64,000 nucleotides of DNA from Paenibacillus macerans (GCF_023715465.1 NZ_JAMBOE010000014.1:1-64000); one strand, 5' to 3'. Counted from the first letter of the stretch, positions 1 to 10,280 are shown. Made by a program: numbers and translations. Notes: generated by a model not told the origin, from the letters alone.

Positions 1-287
1 CGATTAGCTCAATCAGTTACTGACGAGAAAGGATCGAATTTCAATGCCGGCGTAAACCGGATTGGAATTCATCCATTTTAATTCTCATTTAATACTCACT
101 CGTTGTTCAGTTTTCAAAGATCAACTTTTCGTTCACCGCCATATCTCAGCGGCAACTTTTATAATATATCACCCTCCGCAGAAAATTGCAAGACCTTTTT
201 TTCTAGCAACTAATTCCATTTGTTTGGCCGTCTTGCGTTTTGCAGCGGGTGACTATTAATATACCTCAAAAGCAGGTGCAATATCAA
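1..287 (-). promoter_or_regulatory. tandem rRNA promoters and 16S leader
   Basis: Read on the minus strand, two promoters lie in series. P1 has TTGATA at 287–282, an 18-bp spacer and TATATT at 263–258. P2 has TTGCAA at 191–186, a 17-bp spacer and TATATT at 168–163. Downstream the strand carries TTGATCTTTGAAAACTGAAC (about 122–103), the sequence typical of Bacillales 16S leaders and spacers. An rRNA operon after gyrA is the usual order in Bacillales (rrnO in B. subtilis). The 16S gene itself would start just left of the window, so no rRNA is annotated. Confidence 0.75.
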
Positions 288-289
288 CC

Positions 290-1414
290 CTAGGAAAGAA
301 CTTCCTCGATATGCAGCTCTCTTTTCAGCACAAGATTCACGATTTCCCCTTTTACCGAAACCATCGGGCGAGTCGGGTGATTGCGGTCGGAGAACACGAT
401 TTCTCCTAAGCTGCCATCGCTAAGCCGTACACGCGTCCCGTTATGAAATTGGGTCACCTTGTCGACAAATGTTTGGACTACGCCTGGATCGAGTTTTCCG
501 AAGGCCTCAGAACGGATTTCTTCCAGCACTAGATAAGGAGATTTGGCTTTACGGTACCGCCGGTTTAACGTCATGGCATGGAAAATATCCGCGACGCTTA
601 CGATCTTGGCGTAGATATGGATTTTATCCCCGGTCAACCGGAACGGATATCCGGTGCCGTCCATCTTTTCATGATGCTGGAGCGCCGTCAATCTGACCCC
701 TTCATTAATCGCCGCCGTTTTGCGCAGCTGCTGATAGCCGTAAGTCGTATGCATCCGCATTTCCTCCGCTTCGGCAGAGGTTAACGGGGACGGTTTATAC
801 AGAATCATCGGATCGATTTTCGTATTCCCAATATCATGCAGCAAACCGGCAAAAGCGACCTGCATCCAATCCTTCTGCGGCAATCCGTGCCACTGCGCCA
901 GCAGATAAGACGTCACTGAAGAAAAAATCGCATTGTGGTACAAATAATCGTATTCGTTCATATATTGCGGCGTAAACGTGAGCACATTATAGTGCTTCAA
1001 ATGGCGGATCAACGCCTCGAACTGATGGCGAAGTTCATAAATCGGGAGTTCGGCGGCCAATACGGATTGAAAAGCGCTTTTCGTCAAATGCAGCATGCGG
1101 TCGTATTCCTTATGTAATGCTGCATAGGGGGAGGGCGTCTCGTTTTCCGCAAGCCCGTTCGTAAAAGCAGAAGGAGCGGCAGAAACGGAATACTCCTCTT
1201 TGGAAACTTCCTTCACCGTCTCCACAGCTTTACGTTCCGGGAGCTGCTGCAAATCTTCAAGTTCTACCTGTTCGATCATAAAAGCGCGCAAAATATCCAA
1301 ATCTCTCGGAAGCAAAACCTTTCCCTTTTGCAGCAAAAGACCACCCAACGGGGTGTGCACGTGATCTGACAGTTTGACTCCAGGCTTTAATTCCGTGATT
1401 GAGCTATTAGCCAT
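290..1414 (-). CDS. HD-GYP domain protein, probable c-di-GMP phosphodiesterase
   Basis: This 374-residue protein has an N-terminal region of about 140 residues without a recognised domain. It is followed by an HD-GYP phosphohydrolase domain: HD at residues 193–194 (LLHDIGNTK) and HHEKMDGTGYP at 247–257. HD-GYP proteins hydrolyse cyclic di-GMP through a bound metal pair, and the key residues visible here are intact. There is no signal peptide or membrane segment, so it is probably cytoplasmic. GAGGAGAGAG precedes the start. It lies downstream of gyrA and ends just before the rRNA promoters, a position known for such genes in Paenibacillus. Activity on c-di-GMP is inferred from the motif only. 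Confidence 0.85.
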   Translation of the reverse strand: MANSSITELKPGVKLSDHVHTPLGGLLLQKGKVLLPRDLDILRAFMIEQVELEDLQQLPERKAVETVKEVSKEEYSVSAAPSAFTNGLAENETPSPYAALHKEYDRMLHLTKSAFQSVLAAELPIYELRHQFEALIRHLKHYNVLTFTPQYMNEYDYLYHNAIFSSVTSYLLAQWHGLPQKDWMQVAFAGLLHDIGNTKIDPMILYKPSPLTSAEAEEMRMHTTYGYQQLRKTAAINEGVRLTALQHHEKMDGTGYPFRLTGDKIHIYAKIVSVADIFHAMTLNRRYRKAKSPYLVLEEIRSEAFGKLDPGVVQTFVDKVTQFHNGTRVRLSDGSLGEIVFSDRNHPTRPMVSVKGEIVNLVLKRELHIEEVLS

Positions 1415-1564
1415 CCTTTACTCTCTCCTCAAATGTCCAAACTAAAAATCCGCCTTCAATTCTCCCAAATCTAGGGATAAAGAACTAAGGTCCATCTATT
1501 GTCATTATAGTACGGCAGCAAAATAGCTAGCAATCTTTCTTTCTAACGTCCATCAAAAAGGGAA

Positions 1565-1608
1565 GAAAAAAACAGCCTTCTCGCCCTTAAGGCTGACAAG
1601 GCTGTTTT
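1565..1608 (-). terminator. gyrA rho-independent terminator
   Basis: On the minus strand AACAGCCTT pairs with AAGGCTGTT around a GC-rich loop. A run of T follows, 15 bp after the gyrA stop codon. Confidence 0.8.
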
Positions 1609-1622
1609 CGTATATCCACTGC

Positions 1623-4151
1623 TTATTCTTCTGCGTTATCGGTTTCTGCGGCCGGCTCGGAGCCCGATCCTTCCGGCGGAAGATTTTCGGAAACGTCCGC
1701 TTCTTCGCCTTCTTCCTCCGGCTCGTCCTCGGTTTTGTCCGTCCGGCAGACGGTCCCAACGTAATCATCCTCGCGAATGTTGATCAGCTTCACGCCCTGC
1801 GTATTCCGGCCCATCGTGGAAATGCCTTCCATGCTGGTCCGGATCAGCGTGCCGCTGCTTGTGATGATCATCAAGTCTTCCTCGTCCTTAACGACTTTCA
1901 GGCCAACGACCGAACCGTTTTTCTCCGTCACGTTGATCGTCTTGATCCCTTTGCCGCCCCGGCTTTGGATCCGATATTCGGAAACCGGCGTACGTTTCCC
2001 GTAACCTTTGGCGGTTACGATCAACACGTCCTGACCCGGCACCACAACATCCATGCCGATCAGTTCGTCGCCGTCATCCAGCGTGATGCCTTTGACCCCG
2101 GTAGCCGCTCTGCCCATGGAACGGACGTCGCTTTCCGGGAACCGGATAGACATCCCTTGAGCCGTGCCCATGATGACTTCCTGCTGGCCGTCGGTCAGCT
2201 TCACGTCGATCAGCCTATCGTCTTCGCGCAGATTCACGGCAATCAGGCCGCCTTTGCGGATGTTGATGTAATCTTCGATCGGCGTCTTTTTGACGATCCC
2301 CTGCTGGGTCGCAAAGAACAGATACTTGTCCTCATCAAAACGCTCGACCTCGATCACCGCATTTACGGTTTCGCCCTGCTCAATCTGAATCAGGTTGATG
2401 ATTGGCGTACCGCGCGCCGTACGGCCCAGCTCCGGAATTTCGTAAGCTTTCAGGCGGTAGGCCTTGCCCCGGTCGGTAAAGAACATCAGATAATGGTGGG
2501 AGTTCGTCACGAACAGATGCTCCACAAAATCATTATCTTTCGTGTCCATGCCCACGACCCCGCGCCCGCCGCGTTTTTGACTGCGGTAGGTGGTAACCGG
2601 CAATCGTTTGATGTAACCGGTATGCGTAAGCGTGATAACGACCTCTTCCTGCGGAATCAGATCTTCGTCGAGAATACTCTCTTCCCCGACCGTGATTTCC
2701 GTCCGGCGAGCATCGGCATATTTCTCACGAATTTCCTGAAGCTCTTCCCCGATAATTTCGAGCACGAGCGCTTCATTGGCCAAAATCTCGCGGTACTCCG
2801 CAATCTTTTGCAGAAGTTCGTTATATTCACTTTCGATTTTCTCGCGTTCCAATCCGGTCAGACGGCGAAGTCTCATATCGAGGATAGCCTGAGCTTGGTC
2901 AAAGCTCAAACCGAATTGCGTCATCAAACCTTCGCGGGCTTCTTCATCGGAATTGGAAGCGCGAATCAAGGCGATAACCTCGTCAATATGATCCAAAGCG
3001 ATGCGCAGGCCTTCCAGGATATGCGCCCGGGCCTCGGCCTTTTTCAAGTCGAATTCCGTGCGCCGGCGAATAACTTCGACCTGGTGCTGCAAATAATGAC
3101 TAAGGACTTCCTTCAGCGTCAGCAGCTTAGGCTCATTATTTACGATCGCAATCATGTTAATGCCAAACGTGCTCTGCATCGCCGTATGTTTGAACAAGTT
3201 GTTCAGCACCACGTTCGGATTCACGTCGCGGCGAAGCTCGATGACAACGCGCATCCCGGTGCGGTCCGACTCGTCCCGCAAATCGGTGATGCCGTCGATT
3301 CTTTTCTCCCGGACAAGCTCGGCGATCTTCTCCACCAACCTGGCTTTGTTCACCATGTAAGGAAGTTCCTCCACGATGATCCGCGCCTTGTTGTTATTCT
3401 CCTCGATCGTCGTCCGGGCCCGCATCGTCACGGCTCCCCGGCCTGTGGTGTAGGCCTGCCGAATCCCCGAACGGCCGATCACGTAACCTGCCGTCGGAAA
3501 ATCGGGCCCTTTAATGTAATCCATCAATTCCAGCGAACTGATCTCCGGATTTTCGATCAAAGCCTGAACCCCGTCGATGACCTCGCCCAAATTATGCGGA
3601 GGAATGCTGGTCGCCATCCCGACGGCGATCCCGGAAACCCCGTTTACCAGCAGATTGGGGAAACGCGCCGGCAGCACAACCGGTTCCTTCTCCTCACCGT
3701 CATAGTTCGGCATAAAATCGATCGTCTCTTTATTGATATCGCGAAGCATTTCCATCGCGATTTTCGATAAACGCGCTTCCGTGTAACGCATCGCTGCAGC
3801 AGAGTCGCCGTCAATGGAACCAAAGTTGCCGTGACCATCCACCAGCATATTGCGCATGGAGAAATCCTGCGCCATGCGCACCATCGTTTCATATACCGCA
3901 GAATCCCCATGGGGATGGTATTTACCAATGACTTCGCCGACGATTCTCGCCGATTTCTTAAACGGCTTGTCCGGATGCATCCCCAGCTCCGACATCGCAT
4001 ACAGGATCCGGCGATGCACCGGTTTCAGACCATCCCTTACATCCGGCAATGCACGGCTGACAATAATGCTCATGGCATAATCCATAAAGGATTCGCGCAT
4101 TTCCACATTGATGTCCCGGTCAATGATTTGAGAGAATTTTTCTTCCGCCAT
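1623..4151 (-). CDS. gyrA: DNA gyrase subunit A
   Basis: GyrA is the breakage–reunion subunit of the A2B2 gyrase that introduces negative supercoils. The protein is 842 residues. The catalytic tyrosine is Tyr123 (AAMRYTEAR). The quinolone-resistance region reads HPHGDSAVYE, with Ser84 and Glu88, the usual susceptible-type residues. A GyrA-box-like QKRGGRG precedes the C-terminal β-pinwheel, and the last 35 or so residues are strongly acidic. AAGGAGG lies just before the ATG. In most Bacillales gyrA directly follows gyrB. Here the two are 18 kb apart, so gyrA must have its own promoter in the 4152–4300 gap. Confidence 0.98.
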   Translation of the reverse strand: MAEEKFSQIIDRDINVEMRESFMDYAMSIIVSRALPDVRDGLKPVHRRILYAMSELGMHPDKPFKKSARIVGEVIGKYHPHGDSAVYETMVRMAQDFSMRNMLVDGHGNFGSIDGDSAAAMRYTEARLSKIAMEMLRDINKETIDFMPNYDGEEKEPVVLPARFPNLLVNGVSGIAVGMATSIPPHNLGEVIDGVQALIENPEISSLELMDYIKGPDFPTAGYVIGRSGIRQAYTTGRGAVTMRARTTIEENNNKARIIVEELPYMVNKARLVEKIAELVREKRIDGITDLRDESDRTGMRVVIELRRDVNPNVVLNNLFKHTAMQSTFGINMIAIVNNEPKLLTLKEVLSHYLQHQVEVIRRRTEFDLKKAEARAHILEGLRIALDHIDEVIALIRASNSDEEAREGLMTQFGLSFDQAQAILDMRLRRLTGLEREKIESEYNELLQKIAEYREILANEALVLEIIGEELQEIREKYADARRTEITVGEESILDEDLIPQEEVVITLTHTGYIKRLPVTTYRSQKRGGRGVVGMDTKDNDFVEHLFVTNSHHYLMFFTDRGKAYRLKAYEIPELGRTARGTPIINLIQIEQGETVNAVIEVERFDEDKYLFFATQQGIVKKTPIEDYINIRKGGLIAVNLREDDRLIDVKLTDGQQEVIMGTAQGMSIRFPESDVRSMGRAATGVKGITLDDGDELIGMDVVVPGQDVLIVTAKGYGKRTPVSEYRIQSRGGKGIKTINVTEKNGSVVGLKVVKDEEDLMIITSSGTLIRTSMEGISTMGRNTQGVKLINIREDDYVGTVCRTDKTEDEPEEEGEEADVSENLPPEGSGSEPAAETDNAEE

Positions 4152-4476
4152 GCTGGACCTCCTTCATTTCTACCTACATGCCAATCTATGGGAAAAGCCC
4201 GAAAAACCGCCACTTTCATTATATTACTTTCACAAAGCAAGCTCAATTAAACGTGGGCCGGTTTTCATCACACATTCCATTCATTAAGACAGCAAAAAAA
4301 TAGGGATGTGTCCACTCCCATCGAAACGTTCGTACATACACTACGGATATAGGCCAAAAAAGCTTATAAAATCCCCATATCTTATGATTATATCATTGTT
4401 TATCTCTTCTGTCCTATGTTTTTCGCACTCGGAAAATGATTCGACTAAGAAGATTGCAGAAAGGAAGGATCTCGAT

Positions 4477-5259
4477 TTGGCGATTCAACGTATCGCAAGT
4501 AAGTGGGAAAAAACGAAAATTATCCGGCGAAATGAATCTCTTCGTCCCTATATCCCGGATACTCGAAAATTCGCTTTCGAGCCTCTTCGGGATATGTTGA
4601 TCGAGCACGGTTTCGTCTTTATCAAGCCGGACAATGGAACCTATGGCAACGGCGTCATGAGCGTCGAACTCTGGAAAGACGAACTTGATCCGGACAGTCC
4701 ACTGCAATACAAGCTAAGGTACGGAACGGAGTCCGAACTGTTCCCGACGGTGGAAAAATTGCATGAGGCGCTTGAGGAAAAAATCGGGCAAACGCCTTAT
4801 CTGATTCAAAAAGGAATTCGCACGCTCACGTATCGGCGGCGGAAATTTGACATACGCGCCCTAGTCCAGAAAACCCCGCGCAAAACCTGGGAAACGACCG
4901 GGTTTATCGGCCGAGTGGCGGCCAAACAAAAAGTGATCACCAACTATCACGGCGGCGGCAGCGTGATGCTGATCGAAGATCTGCTGGCTCCTTATACATC
5001 CCCAAAAGAATTCACCAGCCTTTACGAAGAAATGAAATGGATCGGCGAACGGGTGGCAGCCCAGTTGGCCCGCAAGGTGCCGGGTCTGAAGGAAATCGGC
5101 CTGGACATCGCCATCGACGAACTGCATCACATCTGGATTTTGGAGGTCAACACGCTCCCGGCCCTGTTCCCTTTCAAATTGCTGCACCCGAAAGAGGTCT
5201 ATAAAAAAATCCGGCGTTACGCGGTAGCGTACGGACGGTTGAAGGCTTCTTCCAAATAG
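4477..5259 (+). CDS. YheC/YheD family ATP-grasp protein
   Basis: A 260-residue protein resembling the YheC/YheD endospore-coat-associated ATP-grasp family. Visible features are KPDNGTYGNGV (nucleotide-binding loop), FDIRALVQK in the middle and LEVNTLPALF near the end, the Asn/Glu metal-binding strand of ATP-grasp enzymes. I chose the TTG at 4477 because AGGAAGG lies 8 nt upstream; the frame stays open back to 4306, but those 57 codons have no good ribosome site. It is the only plus-strand gene in this part of the window, converging on the DUF2264 gene. Family members are linked to spores, but the ligase substrate is unknown. Confidence 0.75.
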   Translation: MAIQRIASKWEKTKIIRRNESLRPYIPDTRKFAFEPLRDMLIEHGFVFIKPDNGTYGNGVMSVELWKDELDPDSPLQYKLRYGTESELFPTVEKLHEALEEKIGQTPYLIQKGIRTLTYRRRKFDIRALVQKTPRKTWETTGFIGRVAAKQKVITNYHGGGSVMLIEDLLAPYTSPKEFTSLYEEMKWIGERVAAQLARKVPGLKEIGLDIAIDELHHIWILEVNTLPALFPFKLLHPKEVYKKIRRYAVAYGRLKASSK

Positions 5260-5283
5260 CGAAAAAGCCTTCACCACGCTTGC

Positions 5284-7191
5284 TCAATCCATCCGAATTA
5301 CTTTTACTTGGCCCGTAAACGTTTTGATGCGGATCTCGTTTTGCCCCACATCCACCATTTCGAAGGGCTCACGGGCGCTTTCCGGCGGGCTGATGCGGGC
5401 GCTTTTTTTTGCTTTCGGACAAGCCGGGCTGCCGTAAACGGCGGCAATCAGCCAATGGCTTCCCGGGCAAAGACGGCCCCGAAGCGTAGGAATGACGGTC
5501 CGCGGATGCAGCACATTCGTGTTGGCGTTCGGGTAAATCAGCTCCGCCCGCTCATATCCGAGCTTTCCGATTATGCCGCTGCTCCCCAGCGAATTGCCGA
5601 TCAGCAGACCGCCCTCCGGCAGCGTATCGGAATATTCGCCCTGCACCGCCGGTTCAAGCCCCAGGGCAAATCCGCCTTCGGCAACGTCCAACTCCCGCTC
5701 CGTGCTGATCCGGTGCATCCGGTAATGCCACGGCAAACCGGCGACGATCCAAGACTCCACGCAAACGTTATGCCATGGTCTCCACCGGGCATAGATGACG
5801 TTTTCCTCAATCCGGGTCTCCTCGTTGCTCCTTCTGACCCGGTATAGATTGTCGCCTTCGCTGAACGCAAGCATCGAGTCGAAAGCCCCTTGCCCAAGCC
5901 CCCACTCCGCTCTTGGCACGCTAAAACCGAAGGCAGTCGAATAGACGAATTTTTCATATTTGGCGGACGTATGCGTGTGCTCGTTGGTCGAGAGGTGGCC
6001 GCTGTTGAATGCGGCGACATGGCCGTTCTCCTCCTGCCGGCAAATGACGAGATGCGGCGGCAGCTGCACCGAGACCGGAGCGCCTGCGGGCAGCGTCTCC
6101 TCTTCCGCCTGCCAGAAGGGATGGCTTTCCGGAAAAGCGAGCGGCAAAAAAGCTTTGAAGGCCCAGTACGGCGATCCCGGCGAATTGTAATTTTCGGCCA
6201 TCACCAGGTTGGGGTAGGCATAGCCGACCGTTAGCAGCCCGCCCGCATCCAAAATCGGCTGCCGAAACCACCAGCGCAAATTCCGCAGAACGAGACCTTT
6301 GATCACACCCAGTGAGAAAACATCTACATCAGCATATGCGAGTGCGCCCCAAAAAGCTGACTGGGCGAACCGGTACGTCAGGCTTCTCCCATAAGGCAGC
6401 GCCGAACCGTCCGGTGCAAACCACAACGCGAAATCAGTGGCAAACCGCGCCGCCCGGTCCTTAAAGCGGGCTGCCCGCTCCGGGTCCTCATCCCCCATCA
6501 GCTTGGCGTACAGCAAACCGTAAAAATGCAGAGCAAACGGCACGTAATAATCGCTGTGCCCGCCCGGCCCGTCGCTGTACCAGCCAGCGGATAAATAAAA
6601 TTCCTCAATCCGGCTTAAATTTCGCTCCATTTGCTCGCGGTCATACGGAAGTCCGGCCTTATGAAACCCGATATTGACGAGCACCTGAAAAAAAAGCCAG
6701 TTGCAATCATAGCAGGCGCGTTGATTGATCTGATTCAGCCAGGCGTACAGATGCTTCCTTCCCTGCTCGTCTAACGGTCCCCAGAATCGCTCCGGGACCA
6801 GCGCCAACGCAAACCCGAACGAGGCCATTTCCACCAGGCGCTGATCGTAGTCGTTTACGTCGCCCCAGTATTCCTCGTGCCCCGGATCGGTACCGTGCCG
6901 GATCCCCTCCAGGCAGATGTCCCATAACGGGGTTTCCCCGCCCCCCGCCAGAAAAGGCACCAATCCCCACAGCACGCGGGAAAACCCCTCCATCCCGGCA
7001 ATGGAATCCGGATACCCCGCGGCCGCCACTCCCAGCTTTAAACGGGCGCGGCCGGCCGTGTAATGCCCCATCAGCGGCCCGGTAAGCTGCAGGAACGCCG
7101 CCTGCAGGTCCCGCCGCGCGGCCAAGGGATTTTCGCGAATGGACTGGGAAATTGCGCCCGCTTCCATCCCGTCTTCCATTTTCTCTGCCAT
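5284..7191 (-). CDS. DUF2264 family protein
   Basis: A 635-residue protein recognisable as DUF2264 from its N-terminal half: GRARLKLG, a Trp-rich segment, then a CNWLFF segment and DGPGGHSDYYVPFALHFYGL. The fold is expected to be an α/α toroid followed by a β-domain, like polysaccharide lyases and uronyl hydrolases. The start is at 7191 because GGAGAGGAG lies 9 nt upstream; the open frame extends to 7272 without a ribosome site. It is the last gene of the polysaccharide locus, after the GH88 and heparinase-like genes. This suggests a role in breaking down uronate-containing oligosaccharides. It has no signal peptide. The catalytic activity is not established. Confidence 0.85.
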   Translation of the reverse strand: MAEKMEDGMEAGAISQSIRENPLAARRDLQAAFLQLTGPLMGHYTAGRARLKLGVAAAGYPDSIAGMEGFSRVLWGLVPFLAGGGETPLWDICLEGIRHGTDPGHEEYWGDVNDYDQRLVEMASFGFALALVPERFWGPLDEQGRKHLYAWLNQINQRACYDCNWLFFQVLVNIGFHKAGLPYDREQMERNLSRIEEFYLSAGWYSDGPGGHSDYYVPFALHFYGLLYAKLMGDEDPERAARFKDRAARFATDFALWFAPDGSALPYGRSLTYRFAQSAFWGALAYADVDVFSLGVIKGLVLRNLRWWFRQPILDAGGLLTVGYAYPNLVMAENYNSPGSPYWAFKAFLPLAFPESHPFWQAEEETLPAGAPVSVQLPPHLVICRQEENGHVAAFNSGHLSTNEHTHTSAKYEKFVYSTAFGFSVPRAEWGLGQGAFDSMLAFSEGDNLYRVRRSNEETRIEENVIYARWRPWHNVCVESWIVAGLPWHYRMHRISTERELDVAEGGFALGLEPAVQGEYSDTLPEGGLLIGNSLGSSGIIGKLGYERAELIYPNANTNVLHPRTVIPTLRGRLCPGSHWLIAAVYGSPACPKAKKSARISPPESAREPFEMVDVGQNEIRIKTFTGQVKVIRMD

Positions 7192-7219
7192 ATTCAAACG
7201 CTCCTCTCCGCAAATTCGC

Positions 7220-8383
7220 CTATTCCCAATAAAAAGGCCCTTTCCCCAGCAGCCGGGCCAGCCCCTCGACATAAAAAAAGTCCCCGTAGATCAGCGGCAC
7301 ATCGACGTTTTTGCCTTCCGGATAATGACCCGTGCCGTGCAAAATCAAACCTTCCTCGCGCTCATCGTCCCAAGCGCCGTAGTTCCGGTACAACGAATCC
7401 AGGATGCGGATCGCCGGCTCCCGGTAAACCGCGGACTCCAAAGGATCGACTTGATCCGCCAGCAGCAGCAGACCGCTGGCCGCGCAGGCCCCCGCCGAGG
7501 AGTCGCGGATATGCCGGAGCTCCTGCGGCGCCCGAAAATCCCATGGCGGCACCTGGTCTTCCGGCAGCTGGGCCAAAAAGAAATGGGCGACCCGTTTAGC
7601 CGCGTCGTGATACGCCGGTTTGCCGGTATGATGAAACGCCAGCGTCAAGCCGTAAATCGCCCAGGCCGTACCTCTGGACCAGGCCGACTCCGGCGCATAT
7701 CCCTGGCCGCCGAGGCCTTCGAGGCGCTCGCCCGTCTCCGCATCGAAGCGGACGATGTGGTACACCGAACCGTCGGGGCGGATGAAATGTTCCAGCACCG
7801 TATCCATATGCGCCTCCGCGATATGGCGGTAGCGGGGGTCGCCCGTGTTGGCCGAAGCCCAGAACAAGAGAGCCATGTTCATACAGCAATCGATAATGGC
7901 CACTCCGGCATTGTCCTCGCCTTCGGTCCACGGATTCCAGGCCCGAATATAACGTCCCTTCAAGTTAAAGCGCGCCGCCAAATAATTAGCCGCTTTCAGC
8001 GCGCGGACGCGCGACGGCTCCTTGCCCAGCAGCTTATAGGAGGCTACGCTCGTTAAAATCCACATAAAGCCGGCGTCATGATCCAGCCTCGTCCATCCGT
8101 CAAGCACGCCGTCCAGCGTCTCTTCACACTGCTCGGCCAGCGCTTTAAGGCGCTCATCCCGGGCGTCGTTGTACAGCAGCCATAATATTCCCGGCCAGAA
8201 GCCGGCCGTCCACCAGCCCGGATCGGCAAGCTCATATACCCCGTTATGGCTGGCGTGGGGAAATCCATCGCCGATGCGCCCGCTGGTCTTTTGTATTTTC
8301 CGGAGCGCCTTGCTCCATGCTTCCTCCGCCCAATCCGGCCGGTTCGTACGTTGCCCATGTTCCGCTGCTTGCATACCATCCAC
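7220..8383 (-). CDS. GH88 unsaturated glucuronyl hydrolase
   Basis: This 387-residue protein fits glycoside hydrolase family 88 in length. GH88 enzymes hydrate the 4,5-unsaturated uronic acid left at the end of oligosaccharides by a lyase. Visible hallmarks are the aromatic WTAGFWPGILWLLY, the acid motif LDHDAGFM, SAWSRGTAWAIYGL and RDSSAGACAASGL, which carry the family's aspartates. There is no signal peptide, so it acts in the cytoplasm on imported oligosaccharides. It lies 18 bp after the heparinase-like gene and 28 bp before DUF2264 and is probably cotranscribed. The substrate (glycosaminoglycan, ulvan, gellan or similar) cannot be told from sequence. Confidence 0.88.
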   Translation of the reverse strand: MDGMQAAEHGQRTNRPDWAEEAWSKALRKIQKTSGRIGDGFPHASHNGVYELADPGWWTAGFWPGILWLLYNDARDERLKALAEQCEETLDGVLDGWTRLDHDAGFMWILTSVASYKLLGKEPSRVRALKAANYLAARFNLKGRYIRAWNPWTEGEDNAGVAIIDCCMNMALLFWASANTGDPRYRHIAEAHMDTVLEHFIRPDGSVYHIVRFDAETGERLEGLGGQGYAPESAWSRGTAWAIYGLTLAFHHTGKPAYHDAAKRVAHFFLAQLPEDQVPPWDFRAPQELRHIRDSSAGACAASGLLLLADQVDPLESAVYREPAIRILDSLYRNYGAWDDEREEGLILHGTGHYPEGKNVDVPLIYGDFFYVEGLARLLGKGPFYWE

Positions 8384-8401
8384 CTTCCCCTTTTTCGTTT
8401 T

Positions 8402-10237
8402 TCAAACAAACTCAAATCTTAGCCACACCCGCTCGATCAATCCCGGCTGCTTGACCAGAAAATCGAGCGAATACCAGGTTTCCTCCCGGCCGAAATGATT
8501 GCGGAACGTATGCCGCTGCACGGCCGGCTCGAGACGCTGCCCGTCATAAACGATCCGCAGTGCCCGCTTTCCTTCGCCGCCTGCCGCCAGCAGGACCTCG
8601 CCGTTTCCGTTTATCGCCGGCGGAAGCGGCGTCACCACCCGTTCGGCCAGCGTCTCCGGCGGTGAGACAAACCGGAATTCATCGGTCAGCTCCAGCGCCG
8701 GCAGCTCCGTTTTGTCCCAGACAAACGAGCGGGTGAGCCGCTCAAGTCCCGGCTCTTCATAGGCTGCGGTCAAATCAAGCCGCAGCGCATCCCGCGTTTC
8801 GCCGGTGACCGCCTCCAATACGACCGCCGCATGCTGTTCCCCCGCCGCTTGATACCGGCCGTTGATGATCGGCACCGAATGGCCCTGCGATCCGTTGCAA
8901 TCATAGCGGTACCGGCCTGCTCCGAAATAATCGGCGGTATATTCGCCGCTGCCCAGATCCGCGGCAAAGGTATCCCCACCTGCGATCAGGATGAAATGCC
9001 CCAGGTCGTTATGGTTGTGCGGTTCCCCATTGTGCCCGCCCTTGGCGGCAAAACCAAATGCTCCGGCCGCGCTCCGGTGCCGGGAGACCAGCCACTGGGC
9101 ATCGGGCAAATCATAGCTCGCCGCCGGCCAATCGCGATCCTGCTCCCCTTCCGCCGTTCCGTTCTTCCAGAGCAGGTTGCGGAAGGCCGGCGCCCAGCGG
9201 CTGCAATGATCGTCCCGGTAATCGGCCCGCAGCCCGGACGGCGGGAGCTGCACGCTTTTGTAGCGGCGGGCCAGTTCATGGGACAACCCGATCTGCACGC
9301 GGCAACAGGGAACCGCATCGGAGAAATTGGCGACCCGGTCGCCGCCGAGGTAGCACTTTTGCTGAAACTCGGCAATCCGCCGCACCTTGTCCTCGGCAAA
9401 CCAATCTACTTCTCCTAACGTACGCCGCGCGAGCAAAACGGCAAAATAAACGAAATAGCCGAACCCGTAGTTCCAATACCCGGGCCCTTCCAGGCAGGCC
9501 CCGTCGGCGCCGAAGCCTTGCAGGTAGCATTCGAGACTGGCCTGCACCCGCTGCAGGATGGCGCTGAGGGCCTCCGGGTCCGGCAAGAGCAGCAGCGCGG
9601 CGGCACCGATGGAACCGGCGCATACGGCCGCCCAGTTATGTGTGGCCGTCTCCCATTCGTACGGCCCGCTCCGCAGGAAAGGCTCAAACAACCGCCGATT
9701 CACCTCCGCCTCAATGCGCGATTGCAGCAGCTTGGGCAGCCGCCCCCGCAGCAGCAAAGCGATTTCGCTCAGCGTAAACCCGGTTTCGGCCGCAAACAGG
9801 TCGATAGCCCGCTCGTGGCTGTCCTCGCCCAGATGAGCCGGCAGGCACCACGTGTACTCGCCGCAGACCGACCAGATCATGTCCAGCAGTTCATGTTCCG
9901 CATCCTGATCGGCCGGATCAAGCAGCGCCAGCAATGCGAATGTATTCAACCGCCGTCTCCGCTCAAAATACACCCGCTCATACTCCAGCCGCGTCCCCTG
10001 CCGTGCAAAGATCGTAAACAACGAGAAGGTGAGTTCTGGATTTTTTTCTGGCCGCAACCGCTCCGCTTCCGCCCGGATTTCCCGGACTTCTTCCCGGTAC
10101 TCCCCGGACTCCCGCACCCGCCGCCAAAACGCATCCCGATCTCCGTCCGGATAATACAACCGACGATCGGCCGGAACCATACGGCTGACGATCGCCAGCC
10201 AACCCTCACGTTCCAACGTTCGCCCCAACGAATTCAT
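8402..10237 (-). CDS. heparinase II/III family protein, probable polysaccharide lyase
   Basis: A 611-residue protein with an N-terminal α-helical toroid and a C-terminal heparinase II/III β-sandwich marked by GGHNGEPHNHNDLGHF and the following AADLGSGEYTADYF. Family members cleave uronic-acid-containing chains by β-elimination, using His and Tyr residues in this region. The start at 10237 has GGAGGGG 6 nt upstream; the longer open frame to 10381 runs into the yesN-like gene. It has no signal peptide, so it may act on imported oligomers and feed the GH88 enzyme encoded next. The polymer is unknown. Confidence 0.85.
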   Translation of the reverse strand: MNSLGRTLEREGWLAIVSRMVPADRRLYYPDGDRDAFWRRVRESGEYREEVREIRAEAERLRPEKNPELTFSLFTIFARQGTRLEYERVYFERRRRLNTFALLALLDPADQDAEHELLDMIWSVCGEYTWCLPAHLGEDSHERAIDLFAAETGFTLSEIALLLRGRLPKLLQSRIEAEVNRRLFEPFLRSGPYEWETATHNWAAVCAGSIGAAALLLLPDPEALSAILQRVQASLECYLQGFGADGACLEGPGYWNYGFGYFVYFAVLLARRTLGEVDWFAEDKVRRIAEFQQKCYLGGDRVANFSDAVPCCRVQIGLSHELARRYKSVQLPPSGLRADYRDDHCSRWAPAFRNLLWKNGTAEGEQDRDWPAASYDLPDAQWLVSRHRSAAGAFGFAAKGGHNGEPHNHNDLGHFILIAGGDTFAADLGSGEYTADYFGAGRYRYDCNGSQGHSVPIINGRYQAAGEQHAAVVLEAVTGETRDALRLDLTAAYEEPGLERLTRSFVWDKTELPALELTDEFRFVSPPETLAERVVTPLPPAINGNGEVLLAAGGEGKRALRIVYDGQRLEPAVQRHTFRNHFGREETWYSLDFLVKQPGLIERVWLRFEFV

Positions 10238-10280
10238 GATGATCCCCTCCTCCGCTTCAGCGCTAGATTCCAAACGCCCC

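Noticed and set aside
62..259. 65-codon plus-strand frame at the left edge
   Set aside because: Lies in the rRNA promoter and leader region read from the other strand.
1965..3770. 601-codon open frame opposite gyrA
   Set aside because: It lies wholly antisense to gyrA, has no ribosome site and owes its length to GC-rich codon bias on the coding strand.
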